A stretch of 48,676 bases of DNA from Geobacteraceae bacterium (GTDB taxonomy: Bacteria; Desulfobacterota; Desulfuromonadia; Geobacterales; Geobacteraceae). The stretch spans positions 1 to 48,676 of the forward strand of contig JANXYN010000073.1 in assembly GCA_025356035.1 (NCBI GenBank). Reading direction: 5' to 3'. Of this stretch, positions 16,463 through 25,639 are shown piece after piece. The notes under the pieces were generated by a model that did no database searches, was not told the origin of the DNA, and saw only the letters and a program-made list of their open reading frames with translations. The stretch's first letter is position 1. Every line of letters begins with the position of its first letter. The translations under genes and the position numbers were made by a program.

Positions 16463-17767
16463 TTATTCTTCCAACTCTCCCAGGTCCTCAGGTACCGGCC
16501 CGCCGGTGTTCAGGTCAAAGAGGCTGCGCAGCGCATCCACATAGAGGTCATTGCGGTTCCCCTGGCCAGTCTGCTTCAGGACGGTGGTGGGTGTGTGGAG
16601 TAGCTTGTTGACGATCGCGGCAGTGAGCGCCTCCAACCGTTTTTGCTGTTCGGGGGCGAGATCCTTCCAGTTGGACAGCGTCTTGGCCAGCTCTGCCTGG
16701 CGTGCCTCCTCGAATCTGGCGCGTAGGGCAACGATGGTCGGGGTCACCTCCAGGGACGAGAGCCATTTGAAGAACTGGCCAATCTCCTGGTTGACGATCT
16801 GCTCGGCCTTGGTTGCCTCCTTGCCGCGCTGTTCCAGGTTGGTGGCCACTACTCCCTGCAGGTCGTCCATGTCGTAGAGATAGACGTTCTGCACATCGTT
16901 CACCTTCGGGTCAATGTCGCGGGGGACGGCGATATCGATGAAGAACATCGGTTTCAGCTTGCGCCGGCGGATTACCTCGGTCACATCCTTGGGCGTGATG
17001 ATGAAATGGGGGGCGCCGGTGGAGGAGAGGATAATGTCCGCCTTGTGCAGCTGATCGAACAGATCTTCAAAATTGACCGCCTTGCCGCCAAATTCCTCGG
17101 CAAGCTTTGCCGCCCGCTCAAAGGTGCGGTTGGTGACCATCACCCCGCGCACGCCGTTATTGATGAAATGCTTGGCGGCCAGTTCGCACATCTCTCCGGC
17201 GCCGATCAGCATAACCGTTTTATCGGAGAGGTCGCCGAAGATCTTTTTGGCCAGCTCCACCGCCGCAAAGGAGACGGAGACGGCCGACGAGGCGATTTTG
17301 GTCTCGGTGCGGACCCGCTTGGCCACGGAAAAGGCCTTATGCAGGAACCGGTTCAGGATAATGCCGGACGATTTGAACTCCGCGGCAAAACCATAGGAGG
17401 TCTTGATCTGGCCAAGGATCTGCGGTTCCCCGACCACCATCGAGTCGAGACTGGCGGCGACCCGGAACACGTGGCGGATCGCCTCCTCGCCGTGATAATT
17501 GTAGAGGTGCGGCTCCAGGGTTTCAAGCGAGAGATGGTGATAATCGGCGAGAAAGCGTTTGAGCCGGGCAATGCCGCCGGCGATGTCATGGGTGGTAGCA
17601 TAGATCTCCACCCGGTTGCAGGTGGAGACAATCACTGCTTCGGTGATGTCAGGAAGGGCCACCACTTCCCGCAGCGGTTTTTCCATCTGGGTCGGGGCAA
17701 ACGCCACCTTCTCCCTTATTTCGACAGCGGCTGTCTTGTGCGACAGCCCCACAACCACGATATTCAT
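16463..17767 (-). CDS. hemA: Glutamyl-tRNA reductase
   Basis: Reduces glutamyl-tRNA to glutamate-1-semialdehyde, the committed step of C5-pathway heme synthesis. The 434 residues contain the catalytic Cys50 in [10 protein letters not shown], the substrate-binding [14 protein letters not shown] near the N-terminus, a Rossmann domain ([13 protein letters not shown], about 190-202) and a helical dimerisation domain at the end. It follows ccsB after about 120 bases in the tetrapyrrole operon. Confidence 0.97.
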   Translation of the reverse strand: MNIVVVGLSHKTAAVEIREKVAFAPTQMEKPLREVVALPDITEAVIVSTCNRVEIYATTHDIAGGIARLKRFLADYHHLSLETLEPHLYNYHGEEAIRHVFRVAASLDSMVVGEPQILGQIKTSYGFAAEFKSSGIILNRFLHKAFSVAKRVRTETKIASSAVSVSFAAVELAKKIFGDLSDKTVMLIGAGEMCELAAKHFINNGVRGVMVTNRTFERAAKLAEEFGGKAVNFEDLFDQLHKADIILSSTGAPHFIITPKDVTEVIRRRKLKPMFFIDIAVPRDIDPKVNDVQNVYLYDMDDLQGVVATNLEQRGKEATKAEQIVNQEIGQFFKWLSSLEVTPTIVALRARFEEARQAELAKTLSNWKDLAPEQQKRLEALTAAIVNKLLHTPTTVLKQTGQGNRNDLYVDALRSLFDLNTGGPVPEDLGELEE

Positions 17768-17886
17768 AATCGGTCAGCCCTTCTCATAATCTGGTAAGAA
17801 GCTTTATAACTGATTTGTGCAGAGCACCCACACTATCAAGACCTATGACATCTTTCCGTGTAGCCATTAGGGTCTAGCGCCACCCT

Positions 17887-18702
17887 TTAGATGTAGCTGT
17901 GCAGACCTTTCAACAGCAGATTCACCCCAAGGAAGGTAAACAGCAAAATGAAGAAACCGATGATGGCAAGGATTGCGGCCTTCCTCCCCCGCCAGCCAGT
18001 GGTAAGCCGACCGTGAATAAGGGCGGCGTAGACGAACCAGGTGATCAACGACCAGGTTTCCTTCGGGTCCCAGCTCCAGTAAGTACCCCAGGCGGTCTCT
18101 GCCCAGATGGCGCCGGTGATGATGGCGAAGGTGAGGAGCGGAAAACCGAAGGTCAGGCTCCGGTAATTGATTTCATCGAGGGTATCGAGGGAGGGAAGCT
18201 TGTGATACATGGCCCCCAGCCGCTTGCTCTTGAGGAAATGTTCCTGGATGAGATACATGATGCCGGCGCCAAAGGCGATGGCAAAGGTGGCATAACTGAT
18301 AAAGGCCAGGGTGGTATGGACCAGCAGCCACTGGCTTTTCAGTGCAGGGTTAAGCGGGACCACCGCGGAGGGAAACGTGGAGGACGCGGCCATCAGCAGT
18401 AGAGCCAGCGGGATGACGAAGGATCCGAGAATGAATATATGATATTTCCGTTCGAAGGCGATAAATACCCCGACGATGGCAAGGGCAAAGAAAGAGAGGG
18501 CTTCGTGCAGATTGGTGATTGGCGTGTAGCCGGCTTCATGGTAACGGAACGCAGTGAACACCAGATGCAGGACGAAACCGGAGGAGATGAGCCAGTGCGA
18601 TAGCCGGCCAACCAGGTCCCTCGGTTTGAGCAGATAGACCAGATACATGACGGTGGCGATGAAGTAGAAACCGATGGTAATCTTGAAGAGCAGGGCGTTC
18701 AT
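17887..18702 (-). CDS. ccsB: Cytochrome c biogenesis protein CcsB/ResC-like (CcsA/HemX family)
   Basis: Integral membrane protein of system II cytochrome c maturation, or the related HemX group. The 271 residues form about eight hydrophobic helices. The tryptophan-rich heme-handling motif WGTYWSWDPKETWSL lies at about residues 207-221, with conserved histidines in neighbouring helices. The start overlaps the stop of the precorrin-2 dehydrogenase gene by four bases and hemA follows. Placement next to hemA is also typical of HemX. System II needs ResB as well, which is not in this window. Confidence 0.88.
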   Translation of the reverse strand: MNALLFKITIGFYFIATVMYLVYLLKPRDLVGRLSHWLISSGFVLHLVFTAFRYHEAGYTPITNLHEALSFFALAIVGVFIAFERKYHIFILGSFVIPLALLLMAASSTFPSAVVPLNPALKSQWLLVHTTLAFISYATFAIAFGAGIMYLIQEHFLKSKRLGAMYHKLPSLDTLDEINYRSLTFGFPLLTFAIITGAIWAETAWGTYWSWDPKETWSLITWFVYAALIHGRLTTGWRGRKAAILAIIGFFILLFTFLGVNLLLKGLHSYI

Positions 18703-19373
18703 GTCCGTTCCTTTTCCCCCACCCCCAGCTCATCCAGGCTGAAACCCAGGCCGAACAGCTCAAGCAGGAGGTGGTTTAGTGCTGCCACTGAATTATTCTT
18801 GTACAATTCCGGCAAGTTATGCCTGACAAGCTCGTTCAAAAGCTTCTTATTGTAAGCGCTGTCCCCCTGCAGTGTCAACAGCTTTTCACGCACTGCCCCC
18901 AACAGTTCCAGCGCCATTTCGTACTCTTCACCGAAACGGCCTGCCAGTTCTTCCCTGATCTGCCGCGCCAGAGCAGGGCTTTTACCGCCGGTGGAAACCG
19001 TGATGAGGAGCTCTCCCCGGCTGACGATTGCCGGCGAGGTAAAGCTGCTAGCGGCCGGAGCATCGGCAACGTTAAGCAGAATGCCGCGCTGGCCGGCCTC
19101 TGCGGCCACGGCTCGGTTGATCTCAGGCTGATCGGTGGCGGCAAAGGCGAGCAAGGCCCCAGCAAGGTCACCATACCGGTAATCCCGGGGCAGATGCCTG
19201 AGTGAACCGACGTCGCGAAGCTGCTGGAGGCTCACCTCGAGCTGTGGGGCAATCACCGTGACCAGGGCCCCCGCTTTGATGAGCATGGGGCATTTCTGCC
19301 CGGCTACGGCGCCCCCGCCGATCACCACAGCCGTTTTCCCACAGATATCCAGATTGATTGGAAAGTAGCGCAT
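18699..19373 (-). CDS. Precorrin-2 dehydrogenase / sirohydrochlorin ferrochelatase-like
   Basis: Met8p/CysG N-terminal-type enzyme that oxidises precorrin-2 to sirohydrochlorin with NAD and may insert iron to give siroheme. The 224 residues open with MRYFPINLDICGKTAVVIGGG, a Rossmann nucleotide-binding motif. ATDQPEINRAV, NVADAPAASSFTSPAIV and ISTGGKSP-like (here VSTGGKSPALARQIRE) follow. It uses the precorrin-2 made by the CobA domain at the end of the same operon. It is the first gene of the operon, with a promoter near 19460-19490. Confidence 0.92.
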   Translation of the reverse strand: MRYFPINLDICGKTAVVIGGGAVAGQKCPMLIKAGALVTVIAPQLEVSLQQLRDVGSLRHLPRDYRYGDLAGALLAFAATDQPEINRAVAAEAGQRGILLNVADAPAASSFTSPAIVSRGELLITVSTGGKSPALARQIREELAGRFGEEYEMALELLGAVREKLLTLQGDSAYNKKLLNELVRHNLPELYKNNSVAALNHLLLELFGLGFSLDELGVGEKERT

Positions 19374-19399
19374 GACGCCTCGTTTGTCACCGTAATCAG

Positions 19400-19491
19400 C
19401 CCCGGGAAACAGCCGGGGACGGCTACAGTTGATGACGGCTGGAACCTCACTTTAGCCCGGAATTATACGCCGTTTAAGCGGCAGAGTGCCA
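19400..19491 (-). promoter_or_regulatory. Promoter and leader hairpin of the tetrapyrrole operon
   Basis: Minus strand: a perfect TATAAT -10 box (19462-19467) with TGGCAC 18 bases upstream (19486-19491). Between them lies the palindrome GCCGCTTAAACGGC, a possible operator. In the leader, CCCCGG and CCGGGG (19400-19418) form a hairpin 27 bases before the first start codon. The rest of the 19374-19642 gap holds the trxA promoter and no gene. Confidence 0.45.
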
Positions 19492-19566
19492 CTAATTTTT
19501 CCCGGAGTCACGCCTGCCGATTGACTGCCGGTTAATCGCATCCGGCCGCCCTGCGCCATTTATCCC

Positions 19567-19594
19567 TTGATTTTTTTGCCAGCTCGTCTATATT
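19567..19594 (+). promoter_or_regulatory. Probable trxA promoter
   Basis: TTGATT (19567-19572), a 16-base spacer, then TATATT (19589-19594), about 48 bases before the trxA ATG. Confidence 0.5.
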
Positions 19595-19642
19595 TATAAC
19601 GCATTTCATATCTATGGAAGGTTTGTAAAGGAGAGACTGCTC

Positions 19643-19972
19643 ATGGCCAGCGACAAGGTTCTCACTTTTGGTGATGACAATTTTGAAGCGGACGTATTGA
19701 AATCAGCGGTACCGGTTCTCGTTGATTTTTGGGCGACCTGGTGTGCCCCCTGCCGGGCCATCGCCCCCCTGGTTGATGCGATCGCCGAAGAATATGAAGG
19801 CAAGATCAAGGTTGGCAAGGTAAATGTGGATGAGAACCCAGGCACCCCCGCCAAGTATGGAGTAAGAGGGATTCCGACCCTGATTCTGTTTAAGGACGGC
19901 AAGGTTTTTGATCAGGTCGTCGGCGCCGTTCCCAAGGCGCAGCTTGAGGCGTTGATCGCAAAGGCCCTCTAG
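19643..19972 (+). CDS. trxA: Thioredoxin with CAPC active site
   Basis: Cytoplasmic thiol-disulfide reductant of 109 residues. The active site [10 protein letters not shown] places Cys34 and Cys37 as usual, but the residue between the first Cys and Pro is Ala instead of the common Gly (CGPC), which may shift the redox potential slightly. The cis-Pro loop [13 protein letters not shown] is normal. GGAGAG precedes the ATG by about eight bases. A TlpA-like lipoprotein gene follows after 18 bases, so the pair is co-transcribed up to the terminator at 20535. Confidence 0.95.
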   Translation: MASDKVLTFGDDNFEADVLKSAVPVLVDFWATWCAPCRAIAPLVDAIAEEYEGKIKVGKVNVDENPGTPAKYGVRGIPTLILFKDGKVFDQVVGAVPKAQLEALIAKAL

Positions 19973-19990
19973 GCCAGCAAGGATTTATTT

Positions 19991-20503
19991 ATGCAGAGAG
20001 CAACTTTCAACAAGTCTTTTGGCCTGGCAGTCGTCTGCTTCATGCTGACCCTGCAGATCTCCTGTAAAGCTAACCAGACCGAACATAAGGTTCCGCCTCC
20101 GTTTAAGGCAGTGACCGTTGCCGGACAAAGTATCTCCCTGGAGCAGTATAAGGGGCAGGTGGTGGTACTCGATTTCTTTGCCACCTGGTGTTCCCCCTGT
20201 CGGGAATCGATCCCGCACCTGGTGGCACTCGATGGCAGATATCGCAAGCAGGGACTGCGGGTGGTGGGGCTGAGTGTCGATGATGACGCGCCGACCTTGC
20301 AGGAATTCATTGGCCAGCAGAAGATCGGTTATCCTGTGGCGTTTGCGGACAAAAAACTGAAGGTCGCCTATCGCATCAGCTCGATCCCACAGATTATCAT
20401 CATCGACAAACAGGGGTTCATCGTCGATAAATTCCTCGGTTTCGATGAATCGGCCGGTGGCGATATGGAAAAGACCATAAAGCGACTGCTGGCAGCAAAA
20501 TAA
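19991..20503 (+). CDS. TlpA/ResA-like thioredoxin-fold lipoprotein
   Basis: A 170-residue extracytoplasmic thiol-disulfide oxidoreductase. The signal peptide ends in the lipobox LQISC, giving a lipid-anchored Cys25. The redox-active pair is Cys67/Cys70 in FFATWCSPCRESIPHL, followed by the GLSVDDD and SSIPQIIIIDKQG elements of the AhpC/TSA-like TlpA fold. Such proteins reduce apocytochrome c or other periplasmic thiols. The ccsB gene across the divergent promoter region makes a role in cytochrome c maturation plausible, but this is inference. Confidence 0.88.
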   Translation: MQRATFNKSFGLAVVCFMLTLQISCKANQTEHKVPPPFKAVTVAGQSISLEQYKGQVVVLDFFATWCSPCRESIPHLVALDGRYRKQGLRVVGLSVDDDAPTLQEFIGQQKIGYPVAFADKKLKVAYRISSIPQIIIIDKQGFIVDKFLGFDESAGGDMEKTIKRLLAAK

Positions 20504-20534
20504 CCGTCCCACCCAAGGACGCACCAGTAAACCT

Positions 20535-20572
20535 AAAAAGAAAGGCCGCATGCAGATGCGGCCTTTCTTTTT
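20535..20572. terminator. Bidirectional terminator between tlpA-like gene and lipA
   Basis: Arms of 17 bases pair around the loop GCAG (the GGCCGCAT core is flanked by AAAAAGAAA and TTTCTTTTT). It has T-runs on both strands and ends the thioredoxin pair (+) and the gcv-lip operon (-). Confidence 0.93.
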
Positions 20573-20586
20573 AGCCGTTCTGGTTT

Positions 20587-21447
20587 CTACTGAGGCTCTG
20601 TGCGCTCTCCATACTCCCCAGCATGGTAGGAGCTCCGCACATAGGGGGCGCTTTCCACATGGGCAAAGCCCATGGCCAGGGCCTGTTGCCGATAGTGCTC
20701 GAACCGGTCCGGTGCGAGGTAGAAACTGACCGGGTAGTGGTTGCGGCTCGGGGCAAGGTACTGGCCGATGCTCACGTAGCGGCAACCAACCCTCCGCAGA
20801 TCAGCCAGCACCGTCAACACCTCCCCATCCTCTTCGCCCAACCCCACCATGATTCCCGATTTAGTCGGGAGCTCCGGGGCCAGCTCACTGGCCATCCTGA
20901 GCACCGCCAATGACCGCTGATAGTCGGCCCCGAGCCGGATCTGGTAAAGGCGCGGCACGGTTTCCAGATTGTGGCCGAGGATGTCGGGCGCTGCCTGCAC
21001 CACCGCTTCGATGCTGCGACCTTCCCCCTGGAAATCGGGAATGAGGAGTTCGATCCTGGTGGCGGGCGCCAGGCTGCGAATCGCCGCTACCGTCCGGGCG
21101 TATAACTCAGCGCCGCCGTCTGGCAGATCATCACGGGTGGGGCTGGTGATCACCACGTGGGCAAGGTTGAGACGCCACACCGCCGCCGCCACCCGTGCCG
21201 GTTCTGCAGGGTCCACCGGGAGCGGCGTCTGTTTCGTCACATTGCAGAAAGAGCAGCGACGGGTGCAGATCCGGCCGAGAATCAGGAAGGTGGCCTGTTT
21301 TGCCCGGAAGCACTCGGTAATGTTCGGGCAGAGCGCCTCCTGGCAGACTGTATGGAGTTGCAAATCTCCGAGCATTCGCTCCATCTCGGCATGGGCGGCC
21401 GGTGTGATCTTTTTCTGCAGCCAGTCTGGCTTGCGGGTGATGTTCAT
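20587..21447 (-). CDS. lipA: Lipoyl synthase
   Basis: Radical SAM enzyme that inserts two sulfurs into protein-bound octanoyl groups. The auxiliary cluster cysteines are Cys35, Cys40 and Cys46 (CQEALCPNITEC). The radical SAM cluster is Cys61, Cys65 and Cys68 (CTRRCSFC). A late conserved arginine-serine near the C-terminus (YVRSSYHAGE) completes the set. Length is 286 residues. Its ATG overlaps the stop of the octanoyltransferase gene by four bases. As the last gene of the gcv operon it supplies the lipoyl group for GcvH. Confidence 0.96.
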   Translation of the reverse strand: MNITRKPDWLQKKITPAAHAEMERMLGDLQLHTVCQEALCPNITECFRAKQATFLILGRICTRRCSFCNVTKQTPLPVDPAEPARVAAAVWRLNLAHVVITSPTRDDLPDGGAELYARTVAAIRSLAPATRIELLIPDFQGEGRSIEAVVQAAPDILGHNLETVPRLYQIRLGADYQRSLAVLRMASELAPELPTKSGIMVGLGEEDGEVLTVLADLRRVGCRYVSIGQYLAPSRNHYPVSFYLAPDRFEHYRQQALAMGFAHVESAPYVRSSYHAGEYGERTEPQ

Positions 21448-22262
21448 GAAACCACTCCCTCCCGCTGCCAGCCATCGTTTCCGTACTTCTGCTCACGCAG
21501 CCGGCCGGCAGCCCCCGCCTCCTCCACAGTCAACCCGCCCTGGACCAAGGGACCGCTCAGCTCCTCACCGAACGCCGCAACCAGCGCCTCCTTCAGCCAT
21601 AAACTGCCCGCCACCACCCCCAGCTCCTCCAGGCACGTGGTCTTCCCCTCAACACCGGCCGGCCTTTTCCGCAGAAATCCAAGACCCGTAGCGACGGAGT
21701 CGCGCAGTGGGATTGACCCATGCTGGAAGATCGCACTCCTTGTCCTGCGCTGGGCATTGCCACCGAGCTTCTTCCCGTTGATCAGGATATCGTAGTTTTC
21801 CTTCCCGGCAAAGCAGAAGTCGGCCCGCTCCCCCAGGCAAGTGCCATGGGGCACATGGTCAACCGCATAGGCGGCGTCGAGCCCAAGCTCTTGGTAAAAA
21901 CGGAGAAGAAAGGAGGTGAGGACCCGGAACGACGCCTTGACCGAGTCGGCAGCGGGAATCTGCTGGGGGGCGCAGACGAGGCTGTAGGTGAGTTCGTCGC
22001 AGTGGTAGATAACGCCACCGCCGGTGATGCGGCGGACCACCGGGACATTGGCCTTCGCGCAGCGACCAAGATCGAGGACCTCCACCGCCGATTGGAAACG
22101 CCCCAAGGAAAGGGCAGACGGCTGCCAACCGTAGAGGCGGAGTACCGGCTGGGATGTTACCGGGTTGAAGTTGAGCAGCAGCGCCTCGTCGATCGCCATG
22201 TTGGTCGTGCCGTCCAGGGGGCCGGTGTCGACAAGGCGCCATTTTGTAGGAATCTGTTTCAT
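21444..22262 (-). CDS. lipM: Octanoyltransferase, LipM type (BPL/LPL_A family)
   Basis: Moves octanoate from acyl carrier protein to a lipoyl domain. The 272-residue protein belongs to the lipoate-ligase fold family, not classical LipB. RRITGGGVIYH lies at about 78-87, the candidate acyl-thioester Cys150 in DFCFAGKENYDI, and the conserved lysine near 165 in NGKKLGGNAQ. Cys at 150 and the length match LipM. A lipoate-protein ligase is the alternative, but pairing with lipA in one operon favours octanoyl transfer. The ATG at 22262 follows the gcvPB stop closely with GAGAG upstream. Confidence 0.82.
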   Translation of the reverse strand: MKQIPTKWRLVDTGPLDGTTNMAIDEALLLNFNPVTSQPVLRLYGWQPSALSLGRFQSAVEVLDLGRCAKANVPVVRRITGGGVIYHCDELTYSLVCAPQQIPAADSVKASFRVLTSFLLRFYQELGLDAAYAVDHVPHGTCLGERADFCFAGKENYDILINGKKLGGNAQRRTRSAIFQHGSIPLRDSVATGLGFLRKRPAGVEGKTTCLEELGVVAGSLWLKEALVAAFGEELSGPLVQGGLTVEEAGAAGRLREQKYGNDGWQREGVVS

Positions 22263-22273
22263 GCAGGCTCTCT

Positions 22274-23719
22274 CTACCACCGCGCGTAGCAGACGTTCTG
22301 CTCCCGCGCCGCCTTGGTCTCATCGAGGCGGGTCACCGGCATGGTGACCGGTGCCTGCAGCAGCGCGGCCGGGTCCTTTTCGGCAAGCTCGGCCGCCTCT
22401 CGCATCACCGCGATGAAGGCGTCGAGGGTCTCTTTGCTCTCCGTTTCGGTCGGCTCGATCATGATCGCCTCTTTGACGATCAGCGGGAAATAGACGGTGG
22501 GGGGATGGTACCCCTGGTCGATCAGATATTTGGCAATATCGATGGCGTGCACCCCCTGCTTGAGCTGGCGGCTCGCGGAAAAGACACATTCATGCATACA
22601 GCTCTGGTCATAGGGAAGGTCGTAGTAATCCTTGAGCTGCGCCATTACGTAGTTGGCATTCAGCACTGCTTGCTCGCTCACCTTGATCAGCCCTTCCCGG
22701 CCGAGCATGATGATGTAGGCGTAGGCCTTCACCATAACCCCGAAGTTGCCGAAGAAGTTGGCAACCCGGCCGATGCTCTGGGGGTTCTCTTGGAGCAGGG
22801 CAAAACCGCCGGCACTATCTTTGCTGATCCGCGGCAGGGGAAGAAAGGGGATCAGCGCCTTTTTCACCCCCACCGGTCCGCTCCCCGGCCCACCACCACC
22901 ATGGGGGGTGCCGAAGGTCTTGTGCAGGTTGACATGGATCACGTCGAACCCCACATCGCCGGGGCGCACCTTGCCGAGAATGGCGTTCAGATTGGCGCCG
23001 TCGTAGTACATGAGGGCGTCATGGCTGTGGGCGATGTCGCAGATCTCCTTGATATGCGGGTTGAACAGGCCGAGGGTGTTGGGGCAGGTCATCATCACCG
23101 CCGCCACTTCGCCGTTCATGGCCTGCTTGAACGCCTCCAGGTCCATGTCCCCATAGGGGGCGGTAGGGATGGTGACGATCTCATAACCGACCATGGCGGC
23201 GCTGGCCGGGTTGGTGCCGTGGGAAGAGTCCGGCACGATCACATACTTTTTCCGGTTCCCCTTGGCCTTGTAATAGGCGGCCACCAGCATGATGCCGGTC
23301 ATCTCGCCATGGGCGCCGGCCAAAGGCTGGGTGGTCACCTCGTCCATGCCGGTGATCTCAGCCAGGAGCCCCGCCAGGTCGTGGAGCATGGCAAGCCCCC
23401 CCTGGGCCAGCTTTTCCCCCCCCGGCAGCAGAGGGATCATGGGGTGGGCATGGGCAAACAGGCCGGCAGCGTTCTCCAGCACCTTGGCATTGTACTTCAT
23501 GGTGCAGGAGCCGAGCGGGTAGAAGTTGGTGTCCACCGAGAAGTTGCGCCGCGACAGGTTGGTGAAGTGGCGCACCACGTCCAGTTCGCTAAGCTCCGGC
23601 AGCTGGGCCGGTTCGCTCCTTTGCAGGTTTGGTGGCAGGGCTCTGGCTTGGGGCACATCGCTGGCAGGGAGCCTTACCCCGCGCCGGCCGGCCATGGATT
23701 TTTCATAGATCAGTTCCAT
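22274..23719 (-). CDS. gcvPB: Glycine dehydrogenase (decarboxylating) subunit 2
   Basis: C-terminal half of the split P-protein; with subunit 1 it decarboxylates glycine and loads the aminomethyl group on lipoyl-GcvH. The pyridoxal-phosphate lysine is Lys267 in [21 protein letters not shown], preceded by [12 protein letters not shown]. Length is 481 residues, normal for the two-subunit form. Its start overlaps gcvPA by ten bases, as expected for subunits made in equal amounts. Confidence 0.97.
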   Translation of the reverse strand: MELIYEKSMAGRRGVRLPASDVPQARALPPNLQRSEPAQLPELSELDVVRHFTNLSRRNFSVDTNFYPLGSCTMKYNAKVLENAAGLFAHAHPMIPLLPGGEKLAQGGLAMLHDLAGLLAEITGMDEVTTQPLAGAHGEMTGIMLVAAYYKAKGNRKKYVIVPDSSHGTNPASAAMVGYEIVTIPTAPYGDMDLEAFKQAMNGEVAAVMMTCPNTLGLFNPHIKEICDIAHSHDALMYYDGANLNAILGKVRPGDVGFDVIHVNLHKTFGTPHGGGGPGSGPVGVKKALIPFLPLPRISKDSAGGFALLQENPQSIGRVANFFGNFGVMVKAYAYIIMLGREGLIKVSEQAVLNANYVMAQLKDYYDLPYDQSCMHECVFSASRQLKQGVHAIDIAKYLIDQGYHPPTVYFPLIVKEAIMIEPTETESKETLDAFIAVMREAAELAEKDPAALLQAPVTMPVTRLDETKAAREQNVCYARW

Positions 23720-25056
23720 AATGCCACCTCCATCGCTGTTGCCAGGGCGTCAATCTCTTCCCTGCTCCGCTTTTCCGTCACCGTCACCACCAGACAGTGG
23801 GCCAGCTCCTGGTAATAGCTGCCAAGCGGCACCCCGGCGGCGATTCCCTGCTGAAGCAGCTTTTCCACCAGAGCCGCGGCATCCTGCGGCAGCGCCAGGG
23901 TGAATTCGTTGAAGGTCGCGGCGATGTTCAGCACCGCCACCCCTTTGATGGCGCCCAGCTTCTCCTTGGCATACTCTGACTTGTCGTAGTTGAGCCGAGC
24001 CAGTTCCACCAGCCCGTCTTTGCCGAGGCTGGACAGGAAAATCACCCCGCGTAAGGCGCAGAGACTCTGGTTGCTGCAGATGTTGGAGGTCGCTTTGTGC
24101 CTTTTAATGTGCTGCTCCCGGGCCTGGAGAGTGAGCACAAAGCCGCGGCGGCCGGTTTTGTCGACGGTCTCACCGATGATGCGGCCGGGGAGGTTGCGGA
24201 TATACTCCTTGCGGGTGGCGATAAAACCGAAAGACGGGCCGCCGAAGCTGAGCGGATTTCCCAGACTCTGGCCGTCGCCCACCACGATATCAGCCCCCAT
24301 TGAGGCAGGACTCTGCACCAACCCCAGCGCAATCGGGTAGACCGAGGCGATGAGGAGCGCCCCTTTGCCATGCGCCTCTTCCGCAATATCGCTCAGATCG
24401 TCGAGGCTGCCGAAGAAATTCGGGTTCTGCACCAGGATAGCAGCGGTCTGATCGGTAAGCGCCGCCAGCAGGGCGACCCGGTCGGTCACCCCCTGCTGCT
24501 GGTCGATTTCCACAAACTCCACCGCCAGGTTTGCCAGATAGGTCTTAACGATCTGCCGGGAAAAGGGGCTGATCCCGCCGTCTATCACCAGCCGGTTCCG
24601 CCCGGTAATGCGCAAGGCCATCATGGCTGCTTCCGCCAGGGCCGTGCCGCCGTCATAGAGGGAAGCATTGGCGACCGCCATCCCGGTCAGGCGGCAGATT
24701 GCAGTCTGGTACTCATAGAGCCCCTGCAGGGTCCCCTGCGAACACTCGGGCTGGTAAGGGGTGTAGGCGGTGTAGAATTCAGCCCGGCTGGCGAGATGGT
24801 CCACCACGGCCGGAATCAGGTGGTCGTAGTAACCGCCGCCGATGAAGCTGCTGAGTTTTTGCGCATTCTTCCCGGCCAGCTCCGCCAGTCGCTGCAAAAG
24901 CTCGAATTCGGACATCCCCTCCGGCAGATCGAACGACTTGGCCCGGAGCGCCTGCGGAATCGGGCCGAACAACTCCTCGACACTGTTGACGCCGATGGCG
25001 GCTAGCATCTCCCGGATCTCTGCCTGGGTATTGGGGCAGTAATCCGCTGCACTCAT
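23710..25056 (-). CDS. gcvPA: Glycine dehydrogenase (decarboxylating) subunit 1
   Basis: N-terminal half of the split P-protein of the glycine cleavage system, 448 residues. Conserved segments include [39 protein letters not shown] and [19 protein letters not shown]. It carries no PLP lysine and forms the active unit with GcvPB. Its start overlaps the gcvH stop by four bases and its end overlaps gcvPB by ten. Confidence 0.97.
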   Translation of the reverse strand: MSAADYCPNTQAEIREMLAAIGVNSVEELFGPIPQALRAKSFDLPEGMSEFELLQRLAELAGKNAQKLSSFIGGGYYDHLIPAVVDHLASRAEFYTAYTPYQPECSQGTLQGLYEYQTAICRLTGMAVANASLYDGGTALAEAAMMALRITGRNRLVIDGGISPFSRQIVKTYLANLAVEFVEIDQQQGVTDRVALLAALTDQTAAILVQNPNFFGSLDDLSDIAEEAHGKGALLIASVYPIALGLVQSPASMGADIVVGDGQSLGNPLSFGGPSFGFIATRKEYIRNLPGRIIGETVDKTGRRGFVLTLQAREQHIKRHKATSNICSNQSLCALRGVIFLSSLGKDGLVELARLNYDKSEYAKEKLGAIKGVAVLNIAATFNEFTLALPQDAAALVEKLLQQGIAAGVPLGSYYQELAHCLVVTVTEKRSREEIDALATAMEVALWN

Positions 25057-25427
25057 GCCAGCCCCTTGACGTAAGCATCGTACTGGCTTCTGGTCATGAG
25101 GTTCTTCACCTCCAGCGGATCGGCAACCTCGAGCCAGGCCAGCCAGCCGGCATCTTCGGCCGCCTCGTTGACGATCTCCGGTGTGTCGTTCAGCGCCTCG
25201 TTCACCTTCACTACTTTTCCCGACAGCGGCGCGTAGATGTCGCTCGCTGCCTTGACCGACTCGATGCCGGCCAGCAAATCAAACTGCTTCACCACCTTCC
25301 CCAGCTTGGGGAGGTCGACAAAGGTAATGTCGCCCAGCTGGTGAGCCGCATACTCGGTAATACCGACGCTGGCGACCCCCTCCTTGATCTTGACCCACTC
25401 GTGTTCCTTGCTGTAATAGGTTTCCAT
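25053..25427 (-). CDS. gcvH: Glycine cleavage system H protein
   Basis: Lipoyl carrier that shuttles the aminomethyl group between GcvP, GcvT and the L-protein. The 124 residues begin [14 protein letters not shown]. The lipoylated lysine is Lys59 in [17 protein letters not shown]. The ATG at 25427 has AGGAGG about five bases upstream. It is separated from gcvT by about 212 bases that hold a long palindromic repeat, and is coupled to gcvPA by a 4-base overlap. Confidence 0.97.
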   Translation of the reverse strand: METYYSKEHEWVKIKEGVASVGITEYAAHQLGDITFVDLPKLGKVVKQFDLLAGIESVKAASDIYAPLSGKVVKVNEALNDTPEIVNEAAEDAGWLAWLEVADPLEVKNLMTRSQYDAYVKGLA

Positions 25428-25449
25428 AAATCCTCCTAAAAATTCATTT

Positions 25450-25624
25450 GCCACAGACACAGATCTCAGTCAACTTCATAATAACTGGGATATTCATGAT
25501 ATACAGGATTGAAGGCTTTTAGGTTCGCATACCCCACAAGGAAGTTGGTTTTTATCCTGTCCATCCTGAATATCCGTGTGAATTAAGTTTTTGTTTTTCC
25601 TCAGTGTCTCCGTGTCTCTGTGGC
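25450..25624. repeat. Long imperfect palindrome, repeat family A copy 1
   Basis: This fills the gcvH-gcvT gap. The outer arms GCCACAGACACAGATCTCAG (from 25450) and the complement of the CTCAGTGTCTCC...TGTGGC stretch (to 25624) pair imperfectly. Inner arms contain GGGATATTC...ATACAGGAT and ATCCTGTCCATCCTGAATATCC. The same organisation recurs at 30683-30846. No reading frame is credible. It probably folds as a long hairpin in the gcv mRNA. Confidence 0.7.
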
Positions 25625-25639
25625 AGGTTTCTATGCCGT

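Noticed and set aside
5003-19373. RM block as a proven insertion splitting an ancestral hem cluster
   Set aside because: hemB is often apart from hemA-hemC-hemD in this group as far as I know, so the gap cannot be read as an insertion without comparing genomes.
19462-19491. Sigma-54 promoter at the tetrapyrrole operon (TGGCAC)
   Set aside because: The TTGC half expected about five bases downstream is missing, whereas TATAAT stands at sigma-70 distance.
22505-23815. A 436-residue plus-strand frame across gcvPB
   Set aside because: Entirely antisense to a gcvPB with all motifs; it is rich in His, Gly and Val as expected of a complementary frame and has no ribosome-binding site.
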